Positions 59,398 through 64,000 of a stretch of DNA of 64,000 bases are shown piece after piece. A model generated the notes under the pieces. The model searched no databases, had not been told where the DNA came from, and saw only the letters and a list, made by a program, of their open reading frames with translations. The stretch covers positions 27,703 through 91,702 of the forward strand of contig NZ_QAVX01000015.1 of the NCBI RefSeq assembly GCF_003121485.1, in the 5' to 3' direction. The first letter of the stretch is position 1. Every line of letters starts with the position of its first letter. A program made the position numbers and the translations under genes. The stretch comes from Dyella sp. C11 (GTDB lineage: Bacteria > Pseudomonadota > Gammaproteobacteria > Xanthomonadales > Rhodanobacteraceae).

Positions 59398-61389
59398 TTA
59401 GTGCGACAGATCGATGGCGTATTCGGCCGTGCCGTCGCCGTTGTCCTTCAGCTGGCGGATGTTCTTCAGGCCGGCTTCGCGTGCCACGTCCTGCTTGTTG
59501 ACGGCAGCCTTGAACACGACGTCGCCGTGCGTCTTCACCGGCACGAAGTGCCAGGAAGCGGCGGGCAGGTCCTTCGCGGTGAGCGTCTGCTTCTTCTGCA
59601 GCCACTTCGCGAGGATCTCGCGGGCACCATCGGGCGCGGCCAGCACGATGTTGTTGCCGTCCAGGCCCGGGAAGTTGCCGCCGCCGCTGGCGCGGTAGTT
59701 GTTGGTGGCGACGATGAAGAGCTGGTCCGGCTTGATCGGCTTGCCCTTGAAGGTGAGCTTGACGATGCGCTCGCCGGCGGGCTTGGTCACGTCGATCTGA
59801 TAGCTCAGGTCGCCCTGGATCTGGTCGAAGTTGTAGCCGGGCAGTCGGTCGCCGATCAGCTGTTGTTCGCCGGTCTTGGACGGGTCGATCTGGTTGAAGC
59901 GTTCGGCGGCCTTTTCCAGCCACGCCTTGAGGCCGGCGCCATCCACTTTCACGGCCGAGAGCGTGTTCGGATAGAAATACAGGTCCGCCGCGCTGCGCAG
60001 CGTGAGCGGGCCCACGGCGACGTCGGTGTAGTCATCCGGGCCGCCAAAGCCGGTGCGGAACGCGGCAGCGGCGGAGAGCACCGGCAGCTTCGCCAGTTCC
60101 GGATGCAGCTTGGGCAGTTCGCTCTGCACGTAGTCGCGCATGGCCGCGTTGATCGGCGCGAGTGCAGTCATGTTGCCTTCGTCGGCAAAGTAGCTGCTCA
60201 GGTGCACGCGCGTTTCGCCGATGGGCGTGTTCACGTACTGCACGGCCGCTTCGTGCGCCTGCTGTACCAGCGGCGCGATGGCCGGATCGGCCGGCACGCA
60301 GTCGTTCTTCTTCGGACAGATGGGGCGCACTTCACTGTGCGTCTGGCCGTCGTCGATCACCCAATGGCCGTCCTTGCGCTGCAAGGCCAGGTCGATCACG
60401 CCGAGGTCCTTGCCGAAGAAGCCGCCCATCACGGCCGGCTTGCCGCGCACGAAACCGCGCTCGGCGTCCACGTCCTTCATGCCCTTGTAGTGCGGGCCGG
60501 GGAATTCGGTGTGCGAGTGACCGAGCAGCAGCACGTCGATGCCGGGCACGCCGGCCAGATGCCAGCCGCCGTTTTCCATGTCGGACGTATAGGGCGCCGT
60601 ATTGAGGCCGCCATGCAGCACGGCGACGACGAGGTCCGGATGCTGCGCTTCCAGTTCCGGCAGGTATTTCTGCGCGGCTTCCACCACGCCCGTCACGGTG
60701 ACCTTGCCGGCCAGGTTCTGCTTGTCCCATTCCAGGATCGGCGGCGGCGTGAAGCCGATGATGCCCACCTTCAGCGGCACCTTGTGCGTGCTGCCGTTGG
60801 GCTCGGTGACGGTGATGTCCTTGGTCACCACGGTCCACGGCTTGAAGATCGGTGCGCCGTCGCGGGCGCTGTACACGTTGGAAAGCACCAGCGGGAAATG
60901 CGGGCCGGCGCAGCGGTCCGTGTGGCCGCCGTCCACGTTCATCGGCGTGCCGGTGACCTGGGACAGGAAGCCCAGGCCGTAGTTGAACTCGTGGTTGCCG
61001 GCGGTGCCGCCGTCGTAGCCCATGGCGTCCATGGCGCGGTAGATGCCCAGTTCTTCCTGGCAGCCCACCGGCTTCACCTGGGCCTGGTAGTCGGCCAGCA
61101 CGCTGCCCTGGATGGTGTCGCCGCTGTCGAACAGGAAGCTGTTCGGGTACTGCTCACGGGCGCGGCGGATCAGCGTGGCCACGCGCTCGTAGCCCACCGA
61201 GCTGTCCTCGCGCTGCTTGTAATAGTCGTAGCTCAGCACATTGGAATGGACATCCGTGGTTTCCAGGATGGCCACCTGGGCGTGGCTGCCGTCAGGCAGG
61301 GCGGCGCCGGAATGGCTGGTCGACTGGCTGGCGCAGCCCGCCAGGACGGCGGCGGCCAGGGCGGCGAGGGGAAGGAGACGGTGGGTCAT
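59398..61389 (-). CDS. cpdB: 2',3'-cyclic-nucleotide 2'-phosphodiesterase/3'-nucleotidase, lipoprotein form
   Basis: 663 residues. Lipoprotein signal AAAVLAGC, Cys19. The N-terminal calcineurin-like phosphoesterase has ILETTDVHSNVLSYDYYKQ (Asp46, His48), FDSGDTIQGSVLADYQ, GTAGNHEFNYGLGFL and LLGHSHTEFPGPHY; the C-terminal 5'-nucleotidase domain binds the nucleotide (NNYRASGGGNFPGLDGNNIV). E. coli CpdB is a soluble periplasmic protein, so lipid anchoring is a difference. Single gene with its own upstream region (61390-61575). Confidence 0.93.
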   Translation of the reverse strand: MTHRLLPLAALAAAVLAGCASQSTSHSGAALPDGSHAQVAILETTDVHSNVLSYDYYKQREDSSVGYERVATLIRRAREQYPNSFLFDSGDTIQGSVLADYQAQVKPVGCQEELGIYRAMDAMGYDGGTAGNHEFNYGLGFLSQVTGTPMNVDGGHTDRCAGPHFPLVLSNVYSARDGAPIFKPWTVVTKDITVTEPNGSTHKVPLKVGIIGFTPPPILEWDKQNLAGKVTVTGVVEAAQKYLPELEAQHPDLVVAVLHGGLNTAPYTSDMENGGWHLAGVPGIDVLLLGHSHTEFPGPHYKGMKDVDAERGFVRGKPAVMGGFFGKDLGVIDLALQRKDGHWVIDDGQTHSEVRPICPKKNDCVPADPAIAPLVQQAHEAAVQYVNTPIGETRVHLSSYFADEGNMTALAPINAAMRDYVQSELPKLHPELAKLPVLSAAAAFRTGFGGPDDYTDVAVGPLTLRSAADLYFYPNTLSAVKVDGAGLKAWLEKAAERFNQIDPSKTGEQQLIGDRLPGYNFDQIQGDLSYQIDVTKPAGERIVKLTFKGKPIKPDQLFIVATNNYRASGGGNFPGLDGNNIVLAAPDGAREILAKWLQKKQTLTAKDLPAASWHFVPVKTHGDVVFKAAVNKQDVAREAGLKNIRQLKDNGDGTAEYAIDLSH

Positions 61390-61575
61390 GGCCTGTCCAT
61401 GGGGGATAAAGCGGGAAACCTAGCAGATCGGCATGTCGCCTTGCCGGCGCAACGGCCGCTGAACCCCATGAGGGCGCCGTTTGTCCGTTGCCTGCCATTG
61501 TGCATGTGACAGTGGCGAGAACGTAGAATTGCACCCAGATGACACACCGGGCCGAACAGGGGGCCTTCGCTTCAT

Positions 61576-63300
61576 ATGCCGCAACAACCGCTTCGCTTCC
61601 TGCGAAAGAGTGGACCCTGGCTGGTGGCCACGGCCTTCTTCCTGTTTTGCGTGAACATGACCGCCATGCGCGAGCCTGCGCTGTTGCAGCAGGCGTTCGT
61701 GATCGCGTTGATGGTCTGCGCGTTCGGCGTGCTGCTGTCGGCCTTCGCGCGCCCCGCCACGGCGCTGGTGGTGAGTGGCGGCCTGTTCCTCGGGCTGAAC
61801 TTCCTTTCGGTGATGAAGCTGCGCTATCTGGATTCGCCGCTGATGCCGGCGGACTTTGTCTATTACGCGCGCAGCAGCCTGCTCGAAACGCTGGGCCACT
61901 ATCCGCATCTGTGGATGCTGTCGGTGGTGGTGTGCATCGTGACGCCGCTGGCGCTGTGGGCGGTGTGGCGCTTTGATCGTCGCCTGTTTGCGAACGTGAA
62001 GCCGAGCCGCGCGTGGACCATGCGCCTGAGCGGCATGGCCGTATGGGCCATCGCATTCTGGGTGTGCCTGCTTCCCAACGGGCCGTTCGCCGAAGTGCAT
62101 GCGAAGAACGTGTGGGAAAAACTTTCCGACGACGCGCAGATCACCAACTTCTTCGTCAACTTCAGCGACTCGGACATCCGCATGCCCGAGATGGGTGACG
62201 ACGCGCAGGCCGAACAGGACTGGGGCGCCACGGCATCGGGCGAACCGGCAGCCATTCCGCGTTCGCCGGAATCGTATCCGGACATCGTGCAGGTGCTGGA
62301 AGAAAGCACCTTCAACCCGTCCAACTTCACTCAGTGCAACATCCCCGAGTGTCGCGTGGCGATGTTCAATACCGACCCGCGTACGCGTTCGACTGGCCCG
62401 ATGCGCGTGCATACCTTCGGCGGCGGCACGTGGGTGAGCGAGTTCGCCACGCTTACCGGCATGCCGCAGGACATCTTCGGCCCCGGCGGCATGTACGCAC
62501 CGTACGTGCTCGCACCGCACGTGCAGGATAGCCTGCCACGCCAGCTGCAGCGCCTGGGTTACCTCACGGTGGCGATCTACCCCACCAACGGCGCCTTCCT
62601 CAACGGTCGCAACGCGTACAAGGCTTACGGCTTCGATCAGTTCTACGACGCCAGCCAGCTTGGCCTGGAAGAGTGGGAAGAAACCGACAAGCAGATGTTC
62701 GACGCCGCCAAGCGCGTCTACGACAAGGTGAAGAAGCCGGGCCAGCCGGTGTTCGTGATGATCCTGACCTTGGCGCAGCACGGCCCGCACGACACCGATC
62801 CGATGTCGTCGTTGCCGGCGCCGTTCAACAAGGGCGTGCTCAAGGGCCTGCCCACGCGCGAGTCGCTGAACTTCAACACCTACCTGTCGAACCTGCACAA
62901 TTCCGATATGGCCATGCACGGACTGGAGCACGATTTCCTCGATCGCGCGCAGCCCACGGTGATCGTGCACTTCGGCGATCACCAGCCGTCGTTCAGCGGC
63001 CTGATCAAGGAGATGCCGCGCACGTGGCCGGATGGGTTGTCCTCGTACAAGGACTACCTCACCTACTACATGATCAAGAGCAACTTCCAGGCGGCGCCCA
63101 TGCCGCACTACCCGATGCTCGACATCGCCCTGTTGCCGAGCATGGTGCTGCAGGCGGCCGACCTGCCGACCGATCCGTACTTCTCGGCAGCCATTTCATT
63201 GCGCACGCGCTGCAATGGCCTGTACACCGATTGCGCGCAGCCGGATCTGGTGAAGTCGTACCACGCGTGGATCTTCAATCGACTGCACGTGTACGAGTAA
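61576..63300 (+). CDS. LTA-synthase-like sulfatase-fold membrane enzyme
   Basis: 574 residues. Four to five N-terminal spans (WLVATAFFLFCVNMTAM, LVVSGGLFLGLNFLSVMKL, LWMLSVVVCIVTPLALWAVW) are followed by a ~370-residue periplasmic sulfatase/alkaline-phosphatase-like domain. The metal/nucleophile region is QVLEESTFNPSNF, and VHFGDHQPSF near the end supplies the second metal site. Such proteins transfer phosphoglycerol or phosphoethanolamine to membrane-derived glucans or other envelope glycans. A terminator follows at 63328. Confidence 0.88.
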   Translation: MPQQPLRFLRKSGPWLVATAFFLFCVNMTAMREPALLQQAFVIALMVCAFGVLLSAFARPATALVVSGGLFLGLNFLSVMKLRYLDSPLMPADFVYYARSSLLETLGHYPHLWMLSVVVCIVTPLALWAVWRFDRRLFANVKPSRAWTMRLSGMAVWAIAFWVCLLPNGPFAEVHAKNVWEKLSDDAQITNFFVNFSDSDIRMPEMGDDAQAEQDWGATASGEPAAIPRSPESYPDIVQVLEESTFNPSNFTQCNIPECRVAMFNTDPRTRSTGPMRVHTFGGGTWVSEFATLTGMPQDIFGPGGMYAPYVLAPHVQDSLPRQLQRLGYLTVAIYPTNGAFLNGRNAYKAYGFDQFYDASQLGLEEWEETDKQMFDAAKRVYDKVKKPGQPVFVMILTLAQHGPHDTDPMSSLPAPFNKGVLKGLPTRESLNFNTYLSNLHNSDMAMHGLEHDFLDRAQPTVIVHFGDHQPSFSGLIKEMPRTWPDGLSSYKDYLTYYMIKSNFQAAPMPHYPMLDIALLPSMVLQAADLPTDPYFSAAISLRTRCNGLYTDCAQPDLVKSYHAWIFNRLHVYE

Positions 63301-63327
63301 GGCAGGCGTCCGTGCTGCAAACAAGAG

Positions 63328-63350
63328 CCCGCTCCCCGTGAGCGGGTTTT
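63328..63350 (+). terminator. Intrinsic terminator after the LTA-synthase-like gene
   Basis: CCCGCTC (63328-63334) pairs with GAGCGGG (63340-63346) and is followed by TTTT. It starts 28 bp after the stop codon. Confidence 0.85.
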
Positions 63351-63354
63351 CGTT

Positions 63355-64000
63355 TTCTGTAGGAGCGCACTTGTGCGCGACCGCCACGTGATGGCGTTCC
63401 ACGCCGTTGGAAGGTCGCGCCCAAGTGCGCTCCTACATCCGCGTGGCGTGGATGCTTCCGTGTGGGAGCGCACCCCGTGCGCGACAACCTGACGGAGCGA
63501 TACCGGCGAGGCGCTGCAGTCGCCCACAGGGTGGGCTCCCACAAGGTCAGCGCGCTGCTCGGGTGCAGCGAGGAAGAATGCCCGAGATCCAGAGCAAAGG
63601 CCGTTCCTTATGAGCGGCCTTTGGTTTTGTAGGAGCGCATTTATGCGCGACCGTCACGTGAGGGAGTGCCGCTCCGTTGGATGGTCGCGCCCAAGTGCGC
63701 TCCTACATTCGCGTGGCGTGGATGCTTCCGTGTGGGAGCGCACCCTGTGCGCGACAACCTGACGGAGCGATACCGGCGAGCTGCTGCAGTCGCCCACAGG
63801 GTGGGCTCCCACAAGGTCAGCGCGCTGCACGGGTGCAGCGAGGAAGAATGCCCGAGATCCAGAGCAAAGGCCGTTCCTTATGAGTGGCCTTTGGTTTTCT
63901 GTAGGAGCGCATTTATGCGCGACCGTCACGTGAGGGAGTGCCGCTCCGTTGGATGGTCGCGCCCAAGTGCGCTCCTACATTCGCGTGGCGTGGATGCTTA
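63355..64000. repeat. Tandem array of a ~271-bp repeat unit (at least 2.4 copies, open at window end)
   Basis: GTAGGAGCGCA blocks begin at 63359, 63629 and 63901, a period of 270-272 bp. Each unit has a GTAGGAGCGCA(C/T)TT..inverted pair, a GTGGGAGCGCACCC(C/T)GTGCG pair, GAGGAAGAATGCCCGAGATC and an AAAGGCCG...CGGCCTTT hairpin followed by GGTTTT (63596-63628, 63866-63898), which is terminator-like. No gene lies in 63301-64000. Confidence 0.93.

Noticed and set aside
59371..61509. 712-codon plus-strand frame antisense to cpdB
   Set aside because: No recognisable domain; the minus strand gives a complete lipoprotein nucleotidase with metal motifs.
61420..63108. 562-codon minus-strand frame antisense to the LTA-synthase-like gene
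   Set aside because: His/Arg-rich translation without motifs, opposite a clear membrane enzyme.
63355..64000. Possible CRISPR or integron cassette array
   Set aside because: The ~271-bp units are near-identical throughout, with no spacers, attC-like sites or ORFs of note.

Overview
The window is a GC-rich, gene-dense bacterial chromosome segment. Gene content points to a gammaproteobacterium of the Xanthomonadales, most likely family Rhodanobacteraceae (Dyella/Rhodanobacter/Luteibacter group). This placement is an inference from the biotin, branched-chain amino acid and threonine operons, a TonB receptor with an Oar-type plug, and abundant GTAGGAGCGCACTTGTGC-type palindromic repeats. No rRNA, tRNA, CRISPR array, transposase or phage gene was seen.

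Layout. 1-3.8 kb: tail of a threonine/serine dehydratase, a repeat-filled gap, a PhnA-like small protein, an EamA exporter, tag glycosylase and a lipoprotein. 3.9-8.9 kb: a minus-strand biotin cluster (bioB, bioF, trhO, bioH, bioC) with a BirA-type operator in front of bioB; comF lies beyond it on the other strand. 9.9-17.4 kb: miscellaneous genes, including a LOV (blue-light) HTH regulator, an AhpD-like protein, an ECF42-type sigma factor operon with YCII/DGPF and VOC proteins, ubiA and a FosX-like VOC protein. 17.5-30.7 kb: one ten-gene minus-strand branched-chain amino acid superoperon, leuA-ilvE-leuC-leuD-leuB-ilvD-ilvC-ilvG-ilvM-ilvA. It is headed by a Leu/Val/Ile leader peptide and an intrinsic terminator (attenuator). 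30.8-33.2 kb: TetR regulator, isochorismatase-family protein and a secreted esterase-like protein.

33.4-44.7 kb is a carbohydrate utilisation locus: LacI regulator, TonB-dependent receptor, secreted glycoamylase-family (GH144-like) enzyme, a CUT1 ABC importer (binding protein, two permeases, MalK-type ATPase) and a GH1 beta-glucosidase. Three GTAAACGTTTAC-like palindromes mark it as one LacI-family regulon. A beta-glucan oligosaccharide, perhaps beta-1,2-linked, is the likely substrate. 45.2-48.9 kb: hom-thrB-thrC with a Thr/Ile leader peptide. 49.4-59.2 kb: a surface-polysaccharide or lipid-glycosylation region with two large multi-spanning membrane proteins, two methyltransferases, GtrA, an epimerase-GT2 fusion and a split transketolase. 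59.4-63.3 kb: a cpdB-like periplasmic nucleotidase and an LTA-synthase-like sulfatase-fold membrane enzyme. The window ends in a tandem array of a ~271-bp repeat unit.

Points most worth a second look: both amino-acid leader peptides appear to be leaderless mRNAs; repeat elements have been absorbed into the 3' ends of trhO, leuD and ilvE while keeping frame and ATGA coupling; the LacI regulon of the glucan locus; the LOV-HTH regulator; and the fused epimerase-glycosyltransferase beside a split transketolase.
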